Of a stretch of DNA of 64,000 nucleotides, positions 16,288 through 24,260 are shown in pieces. The position numbers and the translations under genes are program-made. The notes beneath the pieces were generated by a model that was given only the letters and a program-made list of their open reading frames with translations, made no database searches and was not told the DNA's origin. The stretch comes from GYS-P2D sp964522505 (GTDB lineage: Bacteria; Bacteroidota; Bacteroidia; Chitinophagales; Saprospiraceae): contig CAZFWJ010000007.1 in the NCBI GenBank assembly GCA_964522505.1, forward strand, positions 1 to 64,000, in the 5' to 3' direction. Numbering within the stretch: the first letter of the stretch is position 1; each line of letters begins with the position of its first letter.

Positions 16288-16420
16288 AGGAAATGTTCGT
16301 ATGCTCTTTACCCCAAGATAAGGGCAATAACTCACTCGTTATAGGAGGTGTTATTCCTATTGAGATGCCCTTATGACCTCGATTAATGATTAGGTCACCA
16401 AACTTTAACAGCTGTAAGTG

Positions 16421-16633
16421 TTAAAATTGTTGATGCCCATATTCTAAGATATCTCCTGGCTGGCAGTTCAGGGCTTCACAGATTTTCGCAAGGGTAGAAA
16501 ATCGTACTGCTTTGGCCTTGCCAGTCTTAAGAATCGATAGATTAGATACTGTGACTCCAACGTGTTCTGATAATTCATTGAGACTCATCTTACGACGGGC
16601 CATCATGACATCTAAGTTGACGATTATGGTCAT
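16421..16633 (-). CDS. XRE-family helix-turn-helix regulator (YozG-like)
   Basis: A 70-residue single-domain HTH protein: VNLDVMMARRKMSLNELSEHVGVTVSNLSILKTGKAKAVRFSTLAKICEALNCQPGDILEY. The recognition helix region is VTVSNLSILKTGKA. Members of this compact Cro/XRE subgroup sit beside DUF2975 membrane proteins, as here, where the start is 2 nt after the upstream stop. It probably autoregulates the three-gene operon. A candidate operator is the inverted repeat at 17777-17795. Confidence 0.92.
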   Translation of the reverse strand: MTIIVNLDVMMARRKMSLNELSEHVGVTVSNLSILKTGKAKAVRFSTLAKICEALNCQPGDILEYGHQQF

Positions 16634-16635
16634 GA

Positions 16636-17130
16636 TTATATAGTTAGGTCGTTCTCTGTTTTCAAAGCAATGGCTTCTATCAATACTCGTGTCAAGAGAG
16701 AAAATGCTCCTACAAAAAATACTAAATAACCGAGCTCTGCGAAAAAAGCCAGACTAGGACCAATTCTTCCTTGGGAGGATATAATTGTTTCGAAGACTAT
16801 GTTCAGAGCATATATCCCGCCAAAAAATAAGATGATCTGATTTATTTTTTTACCTACTTCCTCGATCATTATTCCTTTGCGATCAATGACATTGATCAAT
16901 CTGAGCATGAAGTATCCTGTCATACCTAATAATAGCATCATCACCACCTCATAAATCCAAATGAACATGCTGTACCATATAGGAATTGTCTCAGAAATTA
17001 ATTCTCTATACTCAGTTGAGTATATGATCTCATAAAGAGTAGACATCAATACGGACGCATAAATCATACAGCTAGCGATAACTAGATACGCCCCAATTCT
17101 TATCAATCTTAGGTTAAATATACTTTTCAT
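16636..17130 (-). CDS. DUF2975 membrane protein
   Basis: A 164-residue inner-membrane protein with four predicted hydrophobic segments (about residues 12-32, 52-75, 95-115 and 130-150). The conserved DUF2975 features are the loop MLRLINVIDRKGIMIEEVGKKINQII after the second segment and the C-terminal FSLLTRVLIEAIALKTENDLTI, ending in the typical ENDLTI. The function of the family is unknown; genetic linkage to a small XRE regulator is usual. Confidence 0.9.
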   Translation of the reverse strand: MKSIFNLRLIRIGAYLVIASCMIYASVLMSTLYEIIYSTEYRELISETIPIWYSMFIWIYEVVMMLLLGMTGYFMLRLINVIDRKGIMIEEVGKKINQIILFFGGIYALNIVFETIISSQGRIGPSLAFFAELGYLVFFVGAFSLLTRVLIEAIALKTENDLTI

Positions 17131-17140
17131 GTCTTTAGTG

Positions 17141-17755
17141 TTATATGATTAGGTCGTTTTCACTTCTCAGGCTTGCTCCTCTACGCACGACCTCAGCCAT
17201 GAAAAGGACAATTAGGATGACAAACAGATTAAAAAATGTATCAGAGTCAAAGCCAATGCTAAGACTTGAATCGTAGTGTATTGATTTATATGCCGTGAGG
17301 ATACTTTTTAGAATTAGTAAACCAATAAAGCCTTTAATCAACTTCTCAATGGAGTCAGCCACGTCCTCATAGAAGACACCATGCTTAACTACTCTATTGA
17401 TAATTCTAATGATGAAGACAAGCAATAACGCTATCAATAGCTCAACGAGAATAAATAAAGATACCATGATGGGGTTAGCCACTTTCACGACGTTTTTAGA
17501 GGAAACTTTTATATCGCTTGGTTTGACATTGGTAAATCCTCTATTAGTTTCCTTGTCATATACAATAACGGTTTCCTTCTGATCTTCCTCGTCAACAAAA
17601 GAGTACAAGAAAGAACAACTTCCATCACCACATCCCATGAATCTATTGTCATAATGGAAATAGCCCACCATCACCAGTATGAACATATAAACTATAGTCA
17701 CGGCTAAATAGAGATACATGAAATTTCTAATTATACTTAAGTAAATGTTCTTCAT
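17141..17755 (-). CDS. DUF2975 membrane protein, larger paralog
   Basis: First gene of the operon, 204 aa with four hydrophobic segments and the same signatures as its neighbour (RIINRVVKHGVFYEDVADSIEKLIKGFIGL and ending RSENDLII). Unlike the neighbour it carries a soluble loop of about 60 residues between segments 1 and 2 (FHYDNRFMGCGDGSCSFLY with three Cys, then DEEDQKETVIVYDKETN), which would face the periplasm and might form a disulfide. The paralogs look like an old tandem duplication. Confidence 0.88.
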   Translation of the reverse strand: MKNIYLSIIRNFMYLYLAVTIVYMFILVMVGYFHYDNRFMGCGDGSCSFLYSFVDEEDQKETVIVYDKETNRGFTNVKPSDIKVSSKNVVKVANPIMVSLFILVELLIALLLVFIIRIINRVVKHGVFYEDVADSIEKLIKGFIGLLILKSILTAYKSIHYDSSLSIGFDSDTFFNLFVILIVLFMAEVVRRGASLRSENDLII

Positions 17756-17776
17756 TTTACTGATTTACAACCTTAA

Positions 17777-17795
17777 TTTATTGATTATCAATAAA
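17777..17795. promoter_or_regulatory. inverted repeat, candidate operator of the HTH/DUF2975 operon
   Basis: TTTATTGA and TCAATAAA are perfect inverted arms around TTA. The element is 22 bp before the first DUF2975 start codon, a likely binding site for the operon's XRE regulator. Confidence 0.5.
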
Positions 17796-17895
17796 TATAT
17801 AATCATAAACGTTAATTATGCAAGTCATAATCCAACATTTTCGCTGCAAGCTTGAAATTAATCGCTCTCTGACAGCTCATGAGTTCAATTAAGCC

Positions 17896-17903
17896 TAATT
17901 TTG
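17896..17903 (+). promoter_or_regulatory. -7 promoter box for aspS
   Basis: TAATTTTG followed by CAGCC matches TAnnTTTGCnGC and lies 25 nt before the aspS ATG. Confidence 0.65.
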
Positions 17904-17928
17904 CAGCCTTATATTAAAAGTTAATAAC

Positions 17929-19698
17929 ATGTATAGATCACACGACTGTGGCGCACTGAGGATGGAGCATGTAGGCTCGACTGTAACATTAAGTGGTTGG
18001 TTACAAGTAAGTAGAGACTTTGGGGGGATGACATTCATAGACATGAGAGATCGCTATGGCATTACCCAGATCGTATTTAATATGGAGGATGACGTTGCCC
18101 TGTGCGAGCGTGCGCGCAAGTTAGGTCGAGAGGATGTGATCAGGATAACTGGTACAGTACGGGAGCGTAGCAATAAGAATCCAAATCGTGCTACAGGTGA
18201 TATCGAGATAGAAGTGAAGACACTCGAGCTTCTTAACGAATCGCTCGTCCCACCATTTACAATTGAGGACGAAACAGATGGCGGTGATGATCTACGTATG
18301 AAGTATCGATACCTCGATATACGACGTAATCCAGTGCGAGATAATTTGATCTTTAGATCTAAGCTGGCAATAGAGACCCGTAAGTATCTGGATGGGCAAC
18401 AATTCATCGAGGTAGAGACACCAGTACTAATCAAAAGTACGCCGGAGGGAGCAAGAGACTTCGTGGTGCCAAGCCGAATGAATCCGGGCCAGTTTTATGC
18501 CTTGCCACAGTCACCGCAGACCTTCAAGCAAATCTTGATGGTTGCCGGTATGGACCGCTATTTTCAGATTGTCAAGTGTTTCAGAGATGAAGACTTGAGA
18601 GCAGATAGACAGCCAGAGTTTACGCAAATAGACTGCGAGATGAGTTTCGTCACTCGGGATGAAGTTTTGGCAACATTTGAGGGTCTGACCAAGTACTTGT
18701 TTAAGACGCTGAAGGGTATAGATCTTCCTGACTTCCCACTCATGTCATACGATGATGCTATACTCAGATACGGTAGCGATAAGCCAGATGTAAGATTTGA
18801 CATGGAGTTTGTAGAGCTCAATGATGTGGCTCAAGGAAAAGGGTTTAGCGTATTTGACAATGCGGAGCTTGTTGTTGGTATCTGTGCGGCTGGACAAGCC
18901 GTAGAATATAGTAACAAGGATATCAAGAAACTCACTGAGTGGATGCAAAGACCACAAATCGGTGCCAAAGGATTAGTCTATGTCAAAGTAGAAGAAGGAG
19001 GCGCATTCAAATCTTCTGTAGGTAAGTTTTTTGATGATGCGGCCTTGCAGACTTGGGCAGATAAGATGGGTGCGAAGAAAGGAGATATGATGTTGATCCT
19101 ATCTGGAGAAGCTGAGAAGACTCGCAAGCAGTTGAATGAGCTTAGATTAGAGATGGGTCGCCGCATGGGACTGATGGACCCGAAGGTGTTCAAACCGCTT
19201 TGGGTGGTTGACTTCCCATTACTTGAGTGGGACGAGGATACGGAGCGATTTCATGCTATGCACCATCCATTTACGGCTCCGAAGAAAGCGGATGAAGATC
19301 GGATGTTGACAGGAGATCATGACACGATGAAATCATTAAAGGCCGACGCCTATGATCTCGTAATCAATGGTGTAGAGATTGGTGGGGGGTCTATCAGAAT
19401 ACATGATCGAGAATTACAGTCTAAAAACTTTGACTTGCTCGGTTTTACTAAGGAAGAAGCTGAAGCGCAGTTTGGATTCTTATTGGGAGCATTTGAATAT
19501 GGAGCACCGCCGCATGGAGGCATTGCCTTTGGTTTTGATCGATTATGCGCGGTCATGAATGGTGTGAATTCAATTAGAGATTTCATTGCTTTTCCTAAGA
19601 ACAATCAAGGACGAGATATGATGATCGATGCGCCCAGCCCAATTGCCGATGAGCAATACGAGGAGTTGGCGTTGAAGAGTACTGCCTTAGAAGATTAA
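17929..19698 (+). CDS. aspS: aspartyl-tRNA synthetase, bacterial type
   Basis: Class II synthetase charging tRNA(Asp). The OB-fold anticodon domain starts MYRSHDCGALRMEHVGSTVTLSGWLQVSRDFGG. Motif 2 is in IVKCFRDEDLRADRQPEFTQIDCEMSF; the bacterial GAD insertion follows (PDVRFDMEFVELND... to LMDPKVFKPLWVVDFPLLEW); motif 3 is GIAFGFDRLCAVMNG. The 589-aa length with the GAD insertion marks the bacterial form. Its last 72 bp, including the stop, are perfectly repeated at 21037-21108, so the 3' end was duplicated around the next gene. The atypical GUC tRNA-like genes at 10.1-10.4 kb would be candidate substrates. Confidence 0.97.
   Translation: MYRSHDCGALRMEHVGSTVTLSGWLQVSRDFGGMTFIDMRDRYGITQIVFNMEDDVALCERARKLGREDVIRITGTVRERSNKNPNRATGDIEIEVKTLELLNESLVPPFTIEDETDGGDDLRMKYRYLDIRRNPVRDNLIFRSKLAIETRKYLDGQQFIEVETPVLIKSTPEGARDFVVPSRMNPGQFYALPQSPQTFKQILMVAGMDRYFQIVKCFRDEDLRADRQPEFTQIDCEMSFVTRDEVLATFEGLTKYLFKTLKGIDLPDFPLMSYDDAILRYGSDKPDVRFDMEFVELNDVAQGKGFSVFDNAELVVGICAAGQAVEYSNKDIKKLTEWMQRPQIGAKGLVYVKVEEGGAFKSSVGKFFDDAALQTWADKMGAKKGDMMLILSGEAEKTRKQLNELRLEMGRRMGLMDPKVFKPLWVVDFPLLEWDEDTERFHAMHHPFTAPKKADEDRMLTGDHDTMKSLKADAYDLVINGVEIGGGSIRIHDRELQSKNFDLLGFTKEEAEAQFGFLLGAFEYGAPPHGGIAFGFDRLCAVMNGVNSIRDFIAFPKNNQGRDMMIDAPSPIADEQYEELALKSTALED
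19627..19698 (+). repeat. 72-bp direct repeat, left copy (3' end of aspS)
   Basis: Begins GATGCGCCCAGCCCAATTGC and ends with AAGATTAA, containing the aspS stop. It is identical over all 72 bases to 21037-21108. Confidence 0.95.
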
Positions 19699-19722
19699 TT
19701 CTTATTTTTCTGAAAAGAACAA

Positions 19723-21015
19723 ATGAGAATCACCTTCTGCTTTTTATTGATTTTCAGTTTTTCAACTGAATTCTTTGGTCAAGAAGAAATTTTTGAAGAT
19801 CAGAATTATTTTGAGGCTTTAGAATCTTTAGAAAATGGCGAGTTGCTCCTTATACATTTCTTTGGGACCAATTGTGTCGAGTGTGATGATATAGCTTTTC
19901 AATCCTTGGGAAATCCCTTCGTCGTTAAGAAGATGGATCAGCTTAAGAAAATCAAACTTCATCAAGATAGTATTGATACTAAGTATGTAATGCGAAAGCA
20001 TCGTCTAAGATATATTCCGACTACTTTAGTCATCAATAAGAATGAAGATTTTATCGGATTGATGCCTGGTTCTTCAAGTAATGCTCTGGCATATGAAGAT
20101 TTTATAGACGAGGCATTAGGGAATGTTGATGCTCCTCCTTTTCGACAGTATAAGGACATCATTGTTGATACAATCAATGACCGCGAATATCTTAGAGAAT
20201 ACATCGAGCATCTCAAAGAATTTGGATTGGATTATTCTGACGCTTTGGATGTTTATACTAATACCTTAACTATAAAAGAAATTACTCAGCAAGAAGAGCC
20301 GTTTTTGTATCTCTTCGAACATGGTCCTATTATTAGATCACATACGTATGATATAATGTACAATTGGGCGAGAGAAGCCAAGAATGGATGGTTTCGGAGA
20401 AATCAAGACAATCGTAAAGCAGTCAAATTCAATAACAGGATTATAAATAATACCATCCGAGAGGCCATTTTTCGGAATAGTGAATATTTAGCAAGGCGAG
20501 TCGCCGATTTTGCCAAGGAAACATGGTCTAATGATACCATAAGGGGTAATCTGTCATACCTGTCAAATTTGAAAAAATTTGCGTTTGAGACTAATAACAC
20601 AGAATTGTTCCAAGAAACTGTGGACAAGCTCTATTCAGACCACTATAAAGATATCAATATTGATAGCTTGAGAAGAGAAGAAATGGGGTCTGCTAATGTT
20701 GCAAGAATAAAACCTAATACAACGGGCCCCAAGTTGAACAGTTTAGCATGGGAAATATTCCAAATTGCAGAATCAGATGAATTACTTGAAATTGGTTTGA
20801 AACTATCACAACTATCACTAGACTATGTGAGAGATCCAGCGTTCTTAGATACTTACGCTCACCTACTATATCAACTTGGACGTTCGGAAGAGGCACTAAA
20901 ATATCAGAAAGAGGCTATTGATATGTTTAAGAGATCAGGAGCTCCCTTCATTCCAGAATCAATTCTCAAAGATTACGACTTAATGTCTGAAGGAGCTCCT
21001 CTGAGAAGATTATGA
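19723..21015 (+). CDS. exported thioredoxin-like protein with helical C-terminal region
   Basis: A 430-residue protein with signal peptide MRITFCFLLIFSFSTEFFGQ. A thioredoxin-like domain spans about residues 30-130: LLIHFFGTNCVECDDIAF with active-site CVEC, and RYIPTTLVI with the cis-Pro. The remaining ~300 residues are helical and repeat-like, ending with a TPR-type unit (DPAFLDTYAHLLYQLGRSEEALKYQKEAIDMFKRSG). A redox or folding role in the periplasm is likely. It looks AT-richer than aspS and lies between two perfect copies of the aspS 3' end, suggesting recent insertion. Confidence 0.82.
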   Translation: MRITFCFLLIFSFSTEFFGQEEIFEDQNYFEALESLENGELLLIHFFGTNCVECDDIAFQSLGNPFVVKKMDQLKKIKLHQDSIDTKYVMRKHRLRYIPTTLVINKNEDFIGLMPGSSSNALAYEDFIDEALGNVDAPPFRQYKDIIVDTINDREYLREYIEHLKEFGLDYSDALDVYTNTLTIKEITQQEEPFLYLFEHGPIIRSHTYDIMYNWAREAKNGWFRRNQDNRKAVKFNNRIINNTIREAIFRNSEYLARRVADFAKETWSNDTIRGNLSYLSNLKKFAFETNNTELFQETVDKLYSDHYKDINIDSLRREEMGSANVARIKPNTTGPKLNSLAWEIFQIAESDELLEIGLKLSQLSLDYVRDPAFLDTYAHLLYQLGRSEEALKYQKEAIDMFKRSGAPFIPESILKDYDLMSEGAPLRRL

Positions 21016-21036
21016 CTTGTAGAAAGCAGTCTTATT

Positions 21037-21108
21037 GATGCGCCCAGCCCAATTGCCGATGAGCAATACGAGGAGTTGGCGTTGAAGAGTACTGCCTTAG
21101 AAGATTAA
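21037..21108 (+). repeat. 72-bp direct repeat, right copy (orphan aspS 3' end)
   Basis: Perfect copy of 19627-19698, including the aspS stop codon, but with no aspS body in front; it starts 22 bp after the thioredoxin-like stop. The same 7-mer TCTTATT occurs just after the left copy and just before this one. It is probably the displaced original 3' end of aspS. Confidence 0.95.
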
Positions 21109-21172
21109 GACGGGAATCTGTGCTAACGATGGGTATTTCATTACTGTGTGAGAAGTTTCCAAGCCCATTATT

Positions 21173-21194
21173 ACATTATAAATATTTATAATGT
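21173..21194. promoter_or_regulatory. perfect 22-bp AT-rich palindrome
   Basis: The half site ACATTATAAAT is followed directly by its reverse complement. It lies 136 bp upstream of the histidine kinase start and 65 bp right of the aspS repeat, and may be an operator or a DNA cruciform. Confidence 0.5.
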
Positions 21195-21329
21195 CTAATA
21201 TAAACACCCTAACTAAAGTCTATAGTCCACGCTACTCCGAAACATTAAAGACCTGTTAGAGTTAACAATCTGAGGCAATAATCATCTAAAGGAAGCTATC
21301 TTTATAGGCAGAGATACGACAGGTCATAA

Positions 21330-22736
21330 ATGAGCAAAGGGGTCATAGGTACGATTATAGTATTAATGAGTATTGCCCTATTGGGTATTACGATCATACA
21401 ATATGTATGGCTCAAGAGAGGTACGGAACTAAACGCAAAAAACTTTGGCGACAAAGTAACATTGGCACTCAATCGTGTTAAGCAGCAACTTGAGAATGAT
21501 GCCAGTTCAAAAGAGAATTTCAGTAAGTACTACAATAGAAACCTCGGTATCGGTATCGACAACGCATTGCGGAGAAGTTCACGAACTGACATATTAGAAA
21601 ACAATATCTCTTTTGGGAAGTGGGCATTAGATCCACAGACCGCTTTTCTCGGCATTGATAAAGATGACTTGAAAGTGTATCTACAGAATGCTTTGGTTGA
21701 TCAGGGTATAGATCTCAATTATGAGTATGGTGCATTTTCTACTAAGGCGCAAGACTTCACCATCACTAACGGCACCTACAATGTAGTTAGCATGATTCCA
21801 ACAGAAGAAAAGCAATTCAGTGAAGGTGGGCAAATTCAAAATCTCTATGAGACAGAGTACCGAATCAATCTATTCAATGTTGACGAAGAGACTGTGCCTG
21901 GGCTCTTGAAAGTTTTTTTCCCACGTAAGCAGTCGTATCTGTTATCAGAAATACTTCCATCATTAATAGCCTCTATTGTATTTACTGGGTTGATTTTGTT
22001 TTGTTTCATCTATGCCATCACGATAATACTAACCCAGAAGAAGGTGTCTATTATGAAGACTGATTTCATTAACAATATGACCCATGAGTTTAAGACACCG
22101 ATCGCCACAATTTCATTAGCAGCAGACTCTATTGATAGTGATATGGTCATCAATAGTCCGAAGAAGATCAAACGATTTGCTGGCATCATTAAGGAGGAGA
22201 ACAAGAGGATGCTCGCACAAGTAGAGAAGGTCCTTCAGATTGCTAAGCTGGATAAAGATGATATCCAACTCAAATTGATAAAGATTGACATCAATGAGCT
22301 AGCACATATGGCAGCAGAGCATACTGGATTAAAGGTAAATGCAAGAGGAGGCACAATACAGACATTCTTAAAAAGTACGAATCCTGTAATTGAAGGGGAT
22401 AAAAATCATATTAGTAATGTTGTACATAATTTGTTGGACAACGCTAACAAATATTCAAAAGAGAGTCCTGAAATAACGCTAGAAACAAGAGACGCCAAAG
22501 AAGGAGTAGAGATTATAGTGAGTGACAAAGGTATTGGGATGACTAAGGATGATACACGTCGAATTTTTGAGAAATTTTATAGAGTTAGCACCGGTAATGT
22601 GCATGACGTGAAGGGCTTCGGATTAGGCTTAAGTTACGTTAAAGCAATAGTCGATGCACACAGTGGAAACGTCCGTGTGCGCAGTTCTTTGGGCGAGGGC
22701 AGTACTTTTATTATATTTTTACCCTACAAAAGGTGA
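21330..22736 (+). CDS. sensor histidine kinase, RprX-like
   Basis: Membrane histidine kinase of 468 aa, partner of the following regulator. One N-terminal membrane segment (IGTIIVLMSIALLGITIIQYVWL), a periplasmic sensor of about 180 residues without Cys, and a second segment near residues 210-232 precede the kinase core. H box: FINNMTHEFKTPIATISLA, with the phospho-acceptor His. N box: HNLLDNANKYS; G1: VSDKGIGM; F box: IFEKFYRVSTGN; G2: KGFGLGLSYVKAIV. The architecture and the DNA-binding partner resemble RprX/RprY of Bacteroides. The signal is unknown. Confidence 0.92.
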   Translation: MSKGVIGTIIVLMSIALLGITIIQYVWLKRGTELNAKNFGDKVTLALNRVKQQLENDASSKENFSKYYNRNLGIGIDNALRRSSRTDILENNISFGKWALDPQTAFLGIDKDDLKVYLQNALVDQGIDLNYEYGAFSTKAQDFTITNGTYNVVSMIPTEEKQFSEGGQIQNLYETEYRINLFNVDEETVPGLLKVFFPRKQSYLLSEILPSLIASIVFTGLILFCFIYAITIILTQKKVSIMKTDFINNMTHEFKTPIATISLAADSIDSDMVINSPKKIKRFAGIIKEENKRMLAQVEKVLQIAKLDKDDIQLKLIKIDINELAHMAAEHTGLKVNARGGTIQTFLKSTNPVIEGDKNHISNVVHNLLDNANKYSKESPEITLETRDAKEGVEIIVSDKGIGMTKDDTRRIFEKFYRVSTGNVHDVKGFGLGLSYVKAIVDAHSGNVRVRSSLGEGSTFIIFLPYKR

Positions 22737-22781
22737 CGCATTGTCGGATTACCGTCTTAAAAAGCATTAACTATAGTTGAA

Positions 22782-23498
22782 ATGGGTCAAAGAATTCTAT
22801 TAGTAGAGGACGATCGCAATTTTGGAGACGTCCTCAAGTCTTATTTGGAGATGCATGATTTCGATGTGACGCTTGCCACCGACGGTGAGCAGGGGTGGGA
22901 CACCTACAAGAAAGGTAAGTTTGATTTGCACATCCTTGACGTGATGATGCCTAAGAAAGACGGCTTCACCTTAGGTAAAGAAATTAAGGACGACAATAGT
23001 TCTGCACCTCTCATATATCTTACTGCCAAAGCACTAAAAGAAGATGTAATTGATGGCTTCAAAATAGGAGCTGATGACTATATTACTAAACCATTTAACT
23101 CAGAGGAACTGCTCTATCGTGTACAAGCTATATTGAAGCGAAGTGGCACTGCACCTAATCCTGATGAGAATAAAAAAGAATTTGAAATTGGTAATTACCA
23201 TTTCAACTATCCACTTCGCATACTGACTTACAAGAATGGCGATGAAGTTCACAAAGACAAATTATCCCCTAAGGAGGCTCATCTCCTGAGGTTGTTCTGC
23301 CTTCATAAAAATGAAGTCTTGTCAAGATCTGTTGCCTTAACGCAGATTTGGGAAGAAGACAATTACTTCACTGCTCGGAGTATGGATGTATTCGTGACTA
23401 AGCTACGTAAGTACTTGAAGAAGGATGATAATCTTGAAATCGTCAATATCCATGGAAATGGATTTAGACTGATAGACAAAAGAGAAGTCGAGGACTAA
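22782..23498 (+). CDS. OmpR-family response regulator, RprY-like
   Basis: Two-component regulator of 238 aa. The receiver (residues 1-120) has the acidic pair in LLVEDDRNFG, phospho-acceptor Asp in LHILDVMMPKKDGF, Thr/Lys in YLTAKALKE and ITKPFNSEEL. The C-terminal winged-helix domain includes LSPKEAHLLRLFCLHKNEVLSRSVALTQIWEEDNYFTARSMDVFVTKLRKYL, the OmpR/PhoB recognition region. It starts 45 nt after the kinase stop, so both are likely co-transcribed. Targets cannot be read here. Confidence 0.94.
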   Translation: MGQRILLVEDDRNFGDVLKSYLEMHDFDVTLATDGEQGWDTYKKGKFDLHILDVMMPKKDGFTLGKEIKDDNSSAPLIYLTAKALKEDVIDGFKIGADDYITKPFNSEELLYRVQAILKRSGTAPNPDENKKEFEIGNYHFNYPLRILTYKNGDEVHKDKLSPKEAHLLRLFCLHKNEVLSRSVALTQIWEEDNYFTARSMDVFVTKLRKYLKKDDNLEIVNIHGNGFRLIDKREVED

Positions 23499-23681
23499 TT
23501 AGCCTTTTTAAGCTGGTATAGGCGATTTGTCTTTCGGGACGGAGGTCTAAAAAGTGAGATCGAATCTTTTCACGATTACTTGTGAAGGCATCTTAAATTC
23601 ATCAGATAAAAAGATAGAACTATACTAAAGTATAGGGATCTTGATTTTATGATGTGGGACATTCATAAGAAATTAAATCTT

Positions 23682-24251
23682 ATGAAGAGCCTTATTACCA
23701 TTGTTGTTGTTTTATCAGCTATCCTTTTTATTCCTTCATGTTCATCCGATCCTTGCGAGGAGATATCCTGCCTTAATGGTGGAATTTGTACAGAAGGAAT
23801 ATGTGATTGCCCACCTGGATGGTCAGGTGATGACTGCTCTGTTGTTGCGTTCGATTTTGTGGGTCGTTTTATTTCGACATCTTTTTCTTTCACTGAATGC
23901 ACTGATGCAAGCAGTAATCGATTGATACAGTCAGATTCTAATAACGAGTACTGTCTTGTCAACGCCGATAATAACCAAGAATGCTTAAGTATTACACTGA
24001 TTTTGGAAGAAAATAATCAAGCTCGATTTTTACAAATTGAAAATCTAATAATTGGAAGCATTCAGTTAAGTACGCCTACTATTTTCGAAGGCACGTTTAC
24101 TACCAATGATGAGCGGATCACCTTCGTAGCTGAAGATAATGCTGGCACCTTAGAGTTTGCTGTAACAGACGATCGTACAGGAATAGAATGGATACAGCCA
24201 AATTCAGCAGGAGATGGCTGTGTGATCACTCACACTATGCCGAGAGAATAG
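23682..24251 (+). CDS. lipoprotein with an EGF-like motif
   Basis: About 189 aa. Signal sequence MKSLITIVVVLSAILFIPSC with a lipobox (IPSC) indicates a lipid-anchored protein. Immediately after comes a Cys-rich module DPCEEISCLNGGICTEGICDCPPGWSGDDC, the six-Cys pattern of an EGF-like domain, rare in bacteria but common in Bacteroidota surface lipoproteins. The rest is a beta-rich domain with four more Cys (TECTD, EYC, ECLS, DGC). ATG 23682 is preferred; the upstream ATGs at 23649/23652 would put a charged stretch before the signal peptide. Function unknown. Confidence 0.78.
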   Translation: MKSLITIVVVLSAILFIPSCSSDPCEEISCLNGGICTEGICDCPPGWSGDDCSVVAFDFVGRFISTSFSFTECTDASSNRLIQSDSNNEYCLVNADNNQECLSITLILEENNQARFLQIENLIIGSIQLSTPTIFEGTFTTNDERITFVAEDNAGTLEFAVTDDRTGIEWIQPNSAGDGCVITHTMPRE

Positions 24252-24260
24252 GTTTTATTA

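Noticed and set aside
19627..21108. Simple tandem duplication of the aspS region
   Set aside because: A tandem duplication would repeat the thioredoxin-like gene or more of aspS as well; only the 72-bp end is repeated.
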